A DNA stretch of 14,656 nt from an uncultured Neomegalonema sp. GTDB lineage: Bacteria; Pseudomonadota; Alphaproteobacteria; Rhodobacterales; Rhodobacteraceae. The position numbers and the translations under genes are program-made. Location: assembly GCA_937958345.1 (NCBI GenBank), contig CALGNW010000067.1, positions 1 to 14,656 on the forward strand, written 5' to 3'. How positions within the stretch are numbered: position 1 is the first letter of the stretch; each line of letters begins with the position of its first letter. Shown here piece by piece: positions 1-6,652 of the stretch. The notes beneath the pieces were generated by a model. That model saw only the letters and a program-made list of their open reading frames with translations, ran no database searches and was not told where the DNA came from.

Positions 1-347
1 GATCCCGTCGTCGCCAGCATCATAGGGCGCGTGTTCGCCGGTTCATCGCGCTCCGCAACCGTCGTAATCGGCAACAGTCCGCGTCCGTTGATCGACAGAT
101 CCGTCGCGTTGCCCGTCGATGTCAGCGAACCTTGCAGGCCAACCTGTCTGACGGTCGTCGCCCGAACACCGCCGGCATTGTAAAAGCTCGAGCTGTTACC
201 CTGATTGACGAGCGACGAAAAATCGGTTTCAGCGCGTTTGTATCCAAACGTCGCCGAGTTGGCGATGTTGTCACTGATACCGGCAAGCCGCTGGGCGTTG
301 ACGTTCAGTCCCATGACACTGGCGTTGAGCGAGGAAGAAATTCCCAT
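1..347 (-). CDS. flgE: Flagellar hook protein FlgE, N-terminal part (cut by left window edge)
   Basis: FlgE is the subunit of the flagellar hook, exported through the flagellar type III apparatus and polymerised outside the cell beyond the distal rod. The visible 115 codons start with MGISSSLNASVMGLNVNAQR and carry the rod/hook N-terminal signature at about residues 20-37 (RLAGISDNIANSATFGYKR), followed by the VRQVGLQGSLTSTGNATDLSINGRG stretch (in two parts: VRQVGLQG, then SLTSTGNATDLSINGRG) typical of hook proteins. The reading frame stays open to base 1, so the C-terminal part lies outside the window. The start ATG lies 14 bases after the motB stop, with an AGAAAG-like ribosome site between, so it is probably cotranscribed with motB. 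The ATFGYKR form points to FlgE rather than to FlgF or FlgG, which are both present elsewhere in the window. Confidence 0.92.
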   Translation of the reverse strand, partial: MGISSSLNASVMGLNVNAQRLAGISDNIANSATFGYKRAETDFSSLVNQGNSSSFYNAGGVRATTVRQVGLQGSLTSTGNATDLSINGRGLLPITTVAERDEPANTRPMMLATTG

Positions 348-361
348 ATACGGATGACTTT

Positions 362-1156
362 CTAGTTTGCTGTGCGTTTTTCGTCCGCCGGTGCGAGCGG
401 AAACTTAGACGCATGGAAAAGGGTGATAGAGATGCGACGGTTCTCCGGCGCAAGCGGGTCGTCCGAGATCGGGTCGGAGGCAGCGCGCCCCTCGACCGTG
501 ACAAAGCGATTGGCCGACACGTCCGAGTCGGCTAGCAGGCGGCGGGTCACATTCGCCCGGTCGCTTGACAGCTCCCAGTTGTCATAGTCAGCGGCACTGA
601 CAAACAACGAAGCATCCGTATGGCCGCTGACGCCAATTCTGTTGCGCGCCTTTCCTACAATCGGTCCGATTGCACCGATAATCTGACGCAGCAGTATCGA
701 AGGAACGGCAGAACCGGCGCGAAACAAATCGCCACTCGCCAGGTCCACGACCTCGATAACGAGGCCCTCCTCGGTCATATGGATAAACATATGTTTGGTC
801 AGCTCACCGGCATCCGCGCCCTTGGCAAGCTCTGCATTCAGCGTCGCTTGAACCTCGGTCATTTCGCGGTCTGTCTTATCGTCTGCCAGATCCTCTGACG
901 TCAGAATGGCATCGCCGTTCAACATCCCGTCCGCAACGGCGGCCCGTTCACTCATAGGAATATCGGGACTAAAGTAATCAGCGATACCACCCTTCTGTTC
1001 TTCGGTGGTCGCATTGATCAGCCACATCAACAAAAAGAAAGCCATCATCGCTGTTACGAAGTCGGCATAGGCAACTTTCCATGCACCGCCGTGATGGCCT
1101 GCTGCCTTCACGACCTTTCGTTTGATGATGATGGGACGCATGTTCGGGTTGGTCAT
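362..1156 (-). CDS. motB: Flagellar stator protein MotB
   Basis: MotB is the ion-conducting and peptidoglycan-anchoring half of the MotA-MotB stator. The 264-residue product has a short basic cytoplasmic N-terminus (IIIKRKVVK), then one transmembrane helix at about residues 29-48 carrying the essential proton-binding aspartate at D32 (AYADFVTAMMAFF), in the same place as in E. coli MotB. A plug-like segment follows (TEEQKGGIADYFSP). The OmpA-like peptidoglycan-binding domain occupies roughly residues 145-255, with GHTD, NWELSSDRAN and ENRRISI motifs. An aspartate-type helix without sodium-type features suggests a proton motor, by inference. The gene is separated from motA by about 6 kb and lies on the opposite strand, paired with flgE. 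The start is weakly supported: the bases before ATG-1156 (GATCCCCG) are not a Shine-Dalgarno sequence, and a second ATG (M6) lies 15 bases inside. Confidence 0.95.
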   Translation of the reverse strand: MTNPNMRPIIIKRKVVKAAGHHGGAWKVAYADFVTAMMAFFLLMWLINATTEEQKGGIADYFSPDIPMSERAAVADGMLNGDAILTSEDLADDKTDREMTEVQATLNAELAKGADAGELTKHMFIHMTEEGLVIEVVDLASGDLFRAGSAVPSILLRQIIGAIGPIVGKARNRIGVSGHTDASLFVSAADYDNWELSSDRANVTRRLLADSDVSANRFVTVEGRAASDPISDDPLAPENRRISITLFHASKFPLAPADEKRTAN

Positions 1157-1164
1157 CGGGGATC

Positions 1165-1194
1165 ATTTTACCACTAAATTATACGTGGTAAAAT
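1165..1194. repeat. Perfect 10-base inverted repeat before motB
   Basis: ATTTTACCAC (1165-1174) and GTGGTAAAAT (1185-1194) are exact reverse complements separated by 10 bases. On the minus strand the spacer reads GTATAATTTA and so contains TATAAT. The repeat ends 8 bases before the motB ATG. It could be a DNA operator around a -10 element, or an RNA hairpin close to the motB ribosome-binding region. It is too AT-rich to look like a normal intrinsic terminator. Confidence 0.6.
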
Positions 1195-1307
1195 TGCGCT
1201 GAAATGGTCAATGATCCCTGAAAACCGCTCCGGTAAAATGATGAAATGACCGCTATAATATCCGTCATTTGAAAGACAATTATCGCTAATTCCAAACAAC
1301 CCGAAAC

Positions 1308-1334
1308 GCGCAAAATTCAGCTAAAATTTCGCGC
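1308..1334 (-). terminator. Hairpin immediately after fliG, possible terminator or attenuator
   Basis: On the minus strand, two bases after the fliG stop, GCGCGAAATT and AATTTTGCGC can pair as a 10-base stem with one G-U wobble and a 7-base loop. The wobble pairs only in the minus-strand transcript; on the plus strand it is an A-C mismatch, which fits a leftward RNA structure. The following bases (GTTTCGGGTTGTTTGG) are only partly T-rich, so termination efficiency is doubtful. Confidence 0.4.
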
Positions 1335-1336
1335 CT

Positions 1337-2374
1337 TCAGTCGGCCCGCGTCTTGAGTGTGATAAGTCCTTCGGCGACTTGCCTGCGCAGTTCTTTGATA
1401 AAATCCGCCTCCGCTTTTTCGCCGTCGCTCTCACTCAGCTCCGCCATTTCCTCGATGCTTTCTTCGACTTGCTCGGCAAGGCGGCGGGACATCTTCTCCA
1501 TAATGAACTCGGCGGCTTCGCTGCCGCGAGAGCGCGCAAACGCAATCGCATTCTCGAGCACTTTCTGGTTCACGGCGCGCGTCAGGATCGGCACGTCGCG
1601 CGCTTCGATGCGATCAGGAATGTCATCGAACAGGAACATGTGCTTTGCGACAGCCTTCGCAAATTCAGGCGTTTTATCCTCAAGCCTCTTCATTAACGGA
1701 TCGCGCGTCCGGTCGGTCAGATTATCGAAGATTGCGCCGATCACTTCGTCCGGCGCTGTCGTATCGGCATTCACACGATCCAACAGTTCCGCCTTCACCG
1801 TGTCGGCTATGGCGTCAAGGATGACCGGATCGACCTCCGCCATTTCCTTCAGCAAGCCGATGACATTTTCCGCCGAGTCCACATCGAGGCGGGCGATAAC
1901 TTCGGCGGCCTTTTCGGTCGACAGCATGCTCACAATAATGGCCGACGTGCGCGGATGTTCGCACATAACAAAATCCGCAATTTTATCGTCATCAACGCCG
2001 TTCAGGCGATCCCAGACGGTACGTTCGATTCCGCTCGCCTCGCCGATCACTTCGGACACAGCATCAGGGCTCATAATCTTCAGCAAAATCTCCTTGGCCG
2101 AATCCGGGCTGAGATTAAAGTCACCGCCGTCGAGAGAGTCGATAAACTCGACAATGATCCCCTCCAGCAGAACATGCGGGATGCTGCGCAAAGTGCGCGT
2201 TGCATCGACATACGCACGGACATGCTCGTCGCCAAGCTGCTGCAACAGATCACCCGCTGCGTCCGGCGGTAAGGCCGTCAGAATCACTGCCGCCTTTTGC
2301 GCAGGCGACAACATATCCCTTGATGAACTCTGCGATGACACAGGGGGGTTCAACGATAACGCTTCAGCACTCAT
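1337..2374 (-). CDS. fliG: Flagellar motor switch protein FliG
   Basis: FliG couples the MS ring to the C ring and receives torque from MotA. The product is 345 residues, the usual size. The N-terminal FliF-binding domain begins at about residue 20 (LSPAQKAAVILTALPPDAAG). The middle domain has the EHPR motif (CEHPRTSAIIVSML, the EHPQR-type FliM contact). The C-terminal torque domain has MFLFDDIPDRIEARDVPILTRAV, here read as MFLFDDIPDRI then EARDVPILTRAV, with alternating acidic and basic residues, and ends with MEKMSRRLAEQVEESIEE. I chose ATG-2374, which overlaps the fliP stop as ATGA and is preceded by AGAGGA eight bases upstream. An upstream in-frame start at 2416 would lie inside fliP and adds unrelated residues. 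It is the last gene of the fliF operon. Confidence 0.95.
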   Translation of the reverse strand: MSAEALSLNPPVSSQSSSRDMLSPAQKAAVILTALPPDAAGDLLQQLGDEHVRAYVDATRTLRSIPHVLLEGIIVEFIDSLDGGDFNLSPDSAKEILLKIMSPDAVSEVIGEASGIERTVWDRLNGVDDDKIADFVMCEHPRTSAIIVSMLSTEKAAEVIARLDVDSAENVIGLLKEMAEVDPVILDAIADTVKAELLDRVNADTTAPDEVIGAIFDNLTDRTRDPLMKRLEDKTPEFAKAVAKHMFLFDDIPDRIEARDVPILTRAVNQKVLENAIAFARSRGSEAAEFIMEKMSRRLAEQVEESIEEMAELSESDGEKAEADFIKELRRQVAEGLITLKTRAD

Positions 2375-3129
2375 GTGGCGTATCCTCTGACCAGCGCACC
2401 GGCGAGCAAGCTCCAACCATCCGCGACAACAAAAAAGGCAAGCTTGAACGGCAATGCGACCACCGCCGGAGGAACCATCATCATCCCCATACCCATGAGG
2501 ATCGACGCGACAACCAGATCAATGACCAAAAACGGCAAAAAGATCATAAATCCGATTTCGAATCCGCGTTGAATCTCAGAAAGCATGAAAGAAGGGACCA
2601 GCAACGACAGCGGGTACTCATCTCCCGTACCCACTTGCCTTTCGGGCAACGCCGCCGCGAGTTCGGTTATGACATCGACGTCAACCCGTCCCTCCATGAA
2701 CAAGCGAAAAGGCGCGACCGCACGGGCAAACGCCTGCTCTTCATTGATGTCCCCTTCCAACAGGGGATTGACGCCATTCGCCCAAGCCTCTGTCATCACC
2801 GGCTCCATCACAAAATAGCTGAGGAACAGCGCGAGGCTTACGATCATCATATTCGGCGGTGCTGTCTGAAGACCCAATGCCTGCCTGAGCAAAGACAGCA
2901 CGATGACCATAAACGGAAAGCACGTCACCATCACGGCAACACCGGGCGCAAGGCTGAGAATAGTGATCAGGACAAACAGCTGTACGATACGCCCGCTCAG
3001 AGCGTTCTCGCCGCCAAGGTCAATCGAAACTTCCTGTGCGAACGCGGGGGTCACGGTCAACAGCATGCAGGCCAATGCGATAACAATGACCTGAACGAAA
3101 ACGGGAGGACGCAGCGAAACCCTGTCCAT
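2371..3129 (-). CDS. fliP: Flagellar export gate protein FliP
   Basis: FliP forms the core of the FliPQR export gate in the centre of the MS ring. The 252-residue product has a cleavable signal peptide (residues 1-31, ending TPAFA before Q32). About four hydrophobic helices follow, near residues 48-70, 93-112, 190-215 and 218-240. The FliP signature is clear: LVPSFMLSEIQRGFEIGF, then FLPFLVIDLVVASILMGMGM and MMVPP. The length is normal for the family. It starts three bases after the fliN stop, without a good Shine-Dalgarno sequence of its own, so translation is probably coupled to fliN; it overlaps fliG by four bases. Partner genes fliO, fliQ and fliR are not in the window. Confidence 0.96.
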   Translation of the reverse strand: MDRVSLRPPVFVQVIVIALACMLLTVTPAFAQEVSIDLGGENALSGRIVQLFVLITILSLAPGVAVMVTCFPFMVIVLSLLRQALGLQTAPPNMMIVSLALFLSYFVMEPVMTEAWANGVNPLLEGDINEEQAFARAVAPFRLFMEGRVDVDVITELAAALPERQVGTGDEYPLSLLVPSFMLSEIQRGFEIGFMIFLPFLVIDLVVASILMGMGMMMVPPAVVALPFKLAFFVVADGWSLLAGALVRGYAT

Positions 3130-3132
3130 GCC

Positions 3133-3468
3133 TTAAAACGGATCCGAGATATCAACGATTTCGGTTAACCGGACACCCAGTTGGCCCGGCGCATCGTCCA
3201 TTTCCTGTAACTGACCACGCGCGATCACCCGCTTGCCAACCATGATCTCGACCGGATCATCAAGTTTCGCATCAAGCCCGATCATCGAATCGCGCTTCAT
3301 TTGCAAAAGGTCCTTCACCTTGGGCTTTGCGCGCCCGACGGCAATAACGATTTCAACGGGCAGATCAAAAATCGCCCGCTGATGACGGTTGGAAGAATCC
3401 CCATTCCGCGAATCCAGTATCGGGGCCTCCTGCGGCTCGGTAGCCGCGTCATCTTGAAGGTCTGTCAT
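3133..3468 (-). CDS. fliN: Flagellar motor switch protein FliN
   Basis: FliN forms the bottom of the cytoplasmic C ring and docks FliH during export. The product is 111 residues. An acidic, unconserved N-terminal tail (about residues 1-32) precedes a single SpoA domain at about 33-108, recognised by FDLPVEIVIAVGRAK, LLQMKRDSMIGLDAKLDDPV (20 residues) and ARGQLQEMDDAPGQLGVRLTEIV (read as ARGQLQEM and APGQLGVRLTEIV). The start ATG overlaps the fliH stop as ATGA, and only a weak AGAAAG lies upstream, so translational coupling is likely. The usual partner fliM is not adjacent and is not seen in the window. Confidence 0.93.
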   Translation of the reverse strand: MTDLQDDAATEPQEAPILDSRNGDSSNRHQRAIFDLPVEIVIAVGRAKPKVKDLLQMKRDSMIGLDAKLDDPVEIMVGKRVIARGQLQEMDDAPGQLGVRLTEIVDISDPF

Positions 3469-4064
3469 ATCAGGTCACTTTCTTCTGCTTCTTGCAATCC
3501 ACCATCACGGATCGTTTCTTCCAGCTCATCGGCGAGGGCGAGAATTCGTTTCGAAACCCCGTCAATATCAATGTCGCCGCCGCCGCCCGCCCATTCGATC
3601 TCTATCTGCGCAGGGAAAAAGTCGGCCCGCTCGCGGATTTCGAACGGGTGATCAATCGACGCCGTCAATCGCTCGATCAGCTCGGCAGCACCTCCCGGTG
3701 CAACGTGCAGCGTGACAGGTCGTTGCGCATCGGACAGCGTTTCGGTCATAACGTGCCGGACTTTTTCAAAAAGGCCCCGTTCGGATAAATGCGGACAAAT
3801 CGCACGAACAACGGACGCCACGGCAAGGCCCGCGTCACGCCTGACTTCTTCGACCGCCTCGCGCCTGAGGTCAGCGACCGACGCAAGGACAACACGCAGT
3901 TCACTTAAAGCGTCTTCGACCTGAGCATCGGCTTCGGCCCGTTCGAGCGCACGACCCTCGGCAAGCCCGTCGTGAAAGGCCGCCTCTTTTGTCCGGGGCG
4001 TATCATTTGAAACCACATCAGACGAAATCTGAAACTCACGCAGGAACGAGACAACCCCACTCAC
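3465..4064 (-). CDS. fliH: Flagellar assembly protein FliH
   Basis: FliH regulates the export ATPase FliI and links it to FliN at the C ring, in the cytoplasm. The 199-residue product has no signal peptide. An N-terminal charged part with an AFHDGLAEGRALERAEADAQ segment (about residues 29-48) leads into a long helical coiled-coil region (about 48-95), then a FliH/YscL-type C-terminal domain (about 96-190) with RPVTLHVAPGGAAELI and FPAQIEIEWAGGGGDID. The identification rests on this layout and on its place between fliF and fliN; the family is weakly conserved. The start is GTG, overlapping the fliF stop as GTGA. fliI is not in the window. Confidence 0.82.
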   Translation of the reverse strand: MSGVVSFLREFQISSDVVSNDTPRTKEAAFHDGLAEGRALERAEADAQVEDALSELRVVLASVADLRREAVEEVRRDAGLAVASVVRAICPHLSERGLFEKVRHVMTETLSDAQRPVTLHVAPGGAAELIERLTASIDHPFEIRERADFFPAQIEIEWAGGGGDIDIDGVSKRILALADELEETIRDGGLQEAEESDLI

Positions 4065-5650
4065 GACGCTTGCTCCCGCGGCGGCTGGTTCTCAAGCCAC
4101 TTTTTAAGAACATCAGCCGATTCTTCCGTGCGGCTCCCGACCGTATCCCGAAGGACGTCGATTGCCGTGGGCGGCGGTGCCGGAGGCAGCGGATCACTTG
4201 ATGGCAGGCCCGTCGGGAAAGACGGTTCCACGTCGGACGACGGCGTGACATCGATTGCCGACATCGCAGGATCGGAATTATCCAACAGATTATCCGGCGC
4301 TTGATTGGCCGCCAGAACAGGCCGCACCACAAACAAGCCGAGCACCAACGCCACCAGCGCCAGTACACCCATCTGGATCAGCTCCATCATATTTGCTTCG
4401 ACAAAGGACGGGCTTTGGTTATCAACCGCCGTCGATCCCTGTTGGGGGATCTCCGCGAATGAAATCGACTCGACGGTGACAACGTCGCCCCGTTCGGCAT
4501 CAAAGCCGACAGCCGACTTCACAAGATTTTCCAGCTTTGCGATTTCTGCCGCCGTGCGCGGTTCGGCGGATCGGGTTCCGTCCTCCGCAGTCGTGCGGAT
4601 TTCATCGAGCAGCACGGCAACACTGATCCGCTTGAGTGTGCCGGCAGGTCGCAGAATTTCTTCGCGCGTTTCGGTATAATCGTAGCGATCTGTCTTGCGA
4701 TTTTCGTCACGCTCCGATGAACTGTTCCCGTCGGCCTGCGCATCGCCGTCGGGCAGGTTGCTTGCCACGGTGACATTGCCTCCGGAATCGCTGCCTTTTT
4801 CGGCCATTTCGATTGTATTGCTTTCCCGCAAAGCCCTGCTTTCAGGGTCAATGACGCGCCGCGAGATCGACTCTGTCTCGCGCGTCCGTTCGATATTCAC
4901 CGTGACACGCGCGCGGCCTTCCCCGACTCTGGCGGCAAGCAGCGCCTCAACCTGCGCCGTCATTTTGTTGGCTTGCTCGCCATTATCGCCCGTACCGCCC
5001 ATGCCGTTATCGCCGGGACGCAGCAGCACACCATTCACCGTGTCGATTACCGCCACCTGTTCAGCCGCCAATCCGGGAACCGCAAGCGCAACCAGATACC
5101 GCGCCGCCGTCGCATCCTGCCGCGAGACAACGCCCGACGAGCCGGTCAGCGTAATAGAAGCCGTCGGCATCGAGCGGGTACGTGCAAAACTGCGCCGCCG
5201 CGGTGCACCGATATGAACACGTGCCTGCCGGATACCGGGCGTAGCCAACAACGTTCTGGCCAGCTCGCCTTCCTTTGCGCGCCAAAAGGCCGCGTCAAAC
5301 ATCTCTGCTGTTGTTCCGAAACCGCTGAGTCCGTCGAGCAACTCATAGCCATCCTGCCCGCTCGCAGGTAAGCCGGATGCAGCGAGGTTCATGCGAACGC
5401 GGTCGCGATCCGGCTCGGGAACGTAGATCGAATTCGCCCTCACCTCGCTCGCGATGCCGCGCTGTTCAAGTTCGGAAATCACCGCACCCGCCGCTTTTCC
5501 CTCTAAGCCGGAATACAGCAGAACCATCGACGGGCGCTGCGCCATCTGGGCAACCAGATAGGTCCCGAATATGGTTAACAGCAAGGCAGCGGCAATCATC
5601 ACGCGCTTTACAGGCGAAAGTTTAGCTAAAGTTTTCGACAAGTTATCCAT
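4061..5650 (-). CDS. fliF: Flagellar MS-ring protein FliF
   Basis: FliF builds the MS ring in the inner membrane, the first flagellar structure assembled. The product is 529 residues from ATG-5650. It has a transmembrane helix at about 17-36 (VMIAAALLLTIFGTYLVAQM), periplasmic ring-building domains with RPSMVLLYSGLEGKAAGAVI, LARTLLATPGIRQARVHI and DQ-type YscJ features, a variable Ser/Asp-rich stretch in the middle, a second helix at about 425-445 (MGVLALVALVLGLFVVRPVL), and a cytoplasmic tail whose end (ESADVLKKWLENQPP) matches the FliG-binding tail type. A GTG at 5683 in the same frame would add 11 residues. Neither start has a clear ribosome site; I chose the ATG because its protein begins like other FliF proteins. 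It is first in the fliF-fliH-fliN-fliP-fliG operon. Confidence 0.93.
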   Translation of the reverse strand: MDNLSKTLAKLSPVKRVMIAAALLLTIFGTYLVAQMAQRPSMVLLYSGLEGKAAGAVISELEQRGIASEVRANSIYVPEPDRDRVRMNLAASGLPASGQDGYELLDGLSGFGTTAEMFDAAFWRAKEGELARTLLATPGIRQARVHIGAPRRRSFARTRSMPTASITLTGSSGVVSRQDATAARYLVALAVPGLAAEQVAVIDTVNGVLLRPGDNGMGGTGDNGEQANKMTAQVEALLAARVGEGRARVTVNIERTRETESISRRVIDPESRALRESNTIEMAEKGSDSGGNVTVASNLPDGDAQADGNSSSERDENRKTDRYDYTETREEILRPAGTLKRISVAVLLDEIRTTAEDGTRSAEPRTAAEIAKLENLVKSAVGFDAERGDVVTVESISFAEIPQQGSTAVDNQSPSFVEANMMELIQMGVLALVALVLGLFVVRPVLAANQAPDNLLDNSDPAMSAIDVTPSSDVEPSFPTGLPSSDPLPPAPPPTAIDVLRDTVGSRTEESADVLKKWLENQPPREQAS

Positions 5651-5781
5651 AAGTATAATATGCCTATATTGCGCATTTTTCACAGTAACTATTAGTCGAT
5701 TACTATGGTTTTTGTTAATTTATGATTTACGCATTTCATTCACCATTTGCCGTACGAAATAATTGACCAAGAGGTGATTGC
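5651..5781. promoter_or_regulatory. Divergent fliF / fliL1 control region
   Basis: This 131-base AT-rich stretch separates the leftward and rightward flagellar operons, so it must hold, or adjoin, promoters for both. I see no good sigma-54 box (TGGCAC-N5-TTGC) and no strong housekeeping promoter. At 5715-5729 there is TTAA, seven bases, then TTTA, one mismatch from the CtrA consensus TTAA-N7-TTAA. CtrA commonly controls flagellar genes in this group, but one near-match in AT-rich DNA is weak evidence. On the minus strand TTAACA, 17 bases, CTAATA is a poor candidate for fliF. AAGAGGTG just before 5782 is the fliL1 ribosome site. Confidence 0.5.
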
Positions 5782-6261
5782 GTGACCGAGTCGACCGAAA
5801 AACCAAAGAAGAGCAAGGCTATGCTTTTCGGACTGGTCGGTGCGCTGGTGCTGGGCGGCGGTGGAGGATTCGCCGCCTATTCAGGCTTGATTGCGATTCC
5901 CGGTTTAGGGCCGCAGAAAGTGGTTCACGCCGACGAGGGCAAATCACACAAAGCAGACAGCAAGGCGGCATACGTCATGCTCGACCCCATCGTTGTCGAT
6001 TTCGGTCGCGGAGGTCGCGGAGGTCGGCTCCGCATGTCTCTCGCCATCGAAACCACATCCGACGGCAAAAAATCCGTCGATGAAAAGAAATATCGTATCG
6101 TCGATACGCTCTACAGCTTTTTGCGCGCCATCAAAGAAGACGAGCTGCGCGACCCTGCCAAAACCGACCTTCTCCGCTCGCGCATCCTGCGCCGTGTCCT
6201 GCTGGAAACAACGCCGGGCACGGTCTCGGACGTGCTCATTTCCGAATTCGTCATTCTATAG
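5782..6261 (+). CDS. fliL: Flagellar basal-body protein FliL (copy 1)
   Basis: FliL is an inner-membrane protein that surrounds or stabilises stator units. The 159-residue product has a lysine-rich cytoplasmic tip (EKPKKSKAM), one transmembrane helix at about residues 15-36, a short periplasmic linker, and the FliL domain from AYVMLDPIVV to the end. It ends in the classic form VLISEFVIL. Between DPIVVDF and LRMSLAIE there is a GRGGRGGR insertion encoded by a tandem 9-base repeat. The start is GTG, preceded by GAGGTG at normal spacing; the first ATG would be M14 and would remove the basic tip. It heads the ten-gene rightward operon. A second FliL is encoded at the end of the same operon. Confidence 0.92.
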   Translation: MTESTEKPKKSKAMLFGLVGALVLGGGGGFAAYSGLIAIPGLGPQKVVHADEGKSHKADSKAAYVMLDPIVVDFGRGGRGGRLRMSLAIETTSDGKKSVDEKKYRIVDTLYSFLRAIKEDELRDPAKTDLLRSRILRRVLLETTPGTVSDVLISEFVIL

Positions 6262-6271
6262 AGGTCCCGAT

Positions 6272-6652
6272 ATGTCTTTAATCTCTGACGGTCTCCTTCT
6301 CGCTGCGGCAGTCGCCGCGATCTTCTATTGCTTTGTTGTCAGCCGACGCCTTGGCGGATTGAAGAGACAATCAGCCGACCTGACCACGAAGCTCGGCGAG
6401 CTTGACCGAACTGTTTCGCAAGTCCGCGTTGCTATCTCCGAAGGCCGCGAACTCGCCAATGCCGAGAACGAGCGGTTGAACGAAATCCGCAAACAGACCG
6501 ACCGTCTGCGCCGCGAACTTCTGTCGGCACGCAGCACGCTGGAAAAATCAATCGCAAAGCAACCTGCGGCCAGCGCGCCACCGGTCGAGGATGATCCGAT
6601 TTCACGGATCAAGCGCCTGCAACGCCGCCAGAAGGTCCGGTCCGCGTCGTGA
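6272..6652 (+). CDS. Uncharacterised membrane-anchored coiled-coil protein in the stator block
   Basis: I do not recognise a named function. The 126-residue product has an N-terminal transmembrane helix (about residues 7-23, LLLAAAVAAIFYCFVVS), followed by RR, which predicts a cytoplasmic C-terminus. A long heptad-rich coiled coil covers about 28-98 (LTTKLGELDRTVSQVRVAI, then NERLNEIRKQTDRLRREL), then a Pro/Ala linker and a very basic tail (RIKRLQRRQKVRSAS). From memory, small proteins of this layout (possibly DUF6468) sit between fliL/fliM and motE in other alphaproteobacteria; this is unchecked. The ATG has GAGGT upstream overlapping the fliL1 stop, and its own stop overlaps the motE GTG. 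The longer reading frame that opens at 5993 overlaps fliL1 and is not the true start. A role in stator or switch function is inferred from position only. Confidence 0.8.
   Translation: MSLISDGLLLAAAVAAIFYCFVVSRRLGGLKRQSADLTTKLGELDRTVSQVRVAISEGRELANAENERLNEIRKQTDRLRRELLSARSTLEKSIAKQPAASAPPVEDDPISRIKRLQRRQKVRSAS

Larger units (their letters stand above)
1157..1336. promoter_or_regulatory. AT-rich fliG-motB intergenic region, probable motB-flgE promoter
   Basis: This 180-base stretch separates the tight fliF-fliG operon from motB. It is clearly richer in A+T than the flanking genes. It contains a hairpin directly after fliG, a perfect 10-base inverted repeat just before motB, and three or four related copies of a GGTAAAATGAT-type element. 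A TATAAT on the minus strand (bases 1183 to 1178) sits inside the inverted repeat, but there is no good -35 element at 16-18 bases. I infer a separately controlled promoter for motB-flgE. No convincing small ORF is seen here. Confidence 0.55.

Noticed and set aside
1353..2390. Plus-strand open frame of 345 codons opposite fliG
   Set aside because: It exactly mirrors fliG in a GC-rich gene, its product is Ser/Arg-rich without domains, and no ribosome site fits. It is an antisense shadow.
2200..3168. Plus-strand open frame of 322 codons opposite fliP and the start of fliG
   Set aside because: The product is rich in His, Arg and Gln with no recognisable fold, and fliP on the other strand is certain.
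4695..5216. Plus-strand open frame of 173 codons inside fliF
   Set aside because: It is antisense to a clear FliF coding region and has low-complexity Ser/Thr/Ala content.
5651..5781. Sigma-54 promoter for the divergent operons
   Set aside because: I looked for GG and GC elements with 10-base spacing on both strands and found no acceptable pair.
5993..6271. N-terminal extension of the small coiled-coil gene into fliL1
   Set aside because: The extension is an alternate frame of fliL1 (Ser/Arg/Pro-rich). ATG-6272 has a ribosome site and is directly followed by a good membrane helix.
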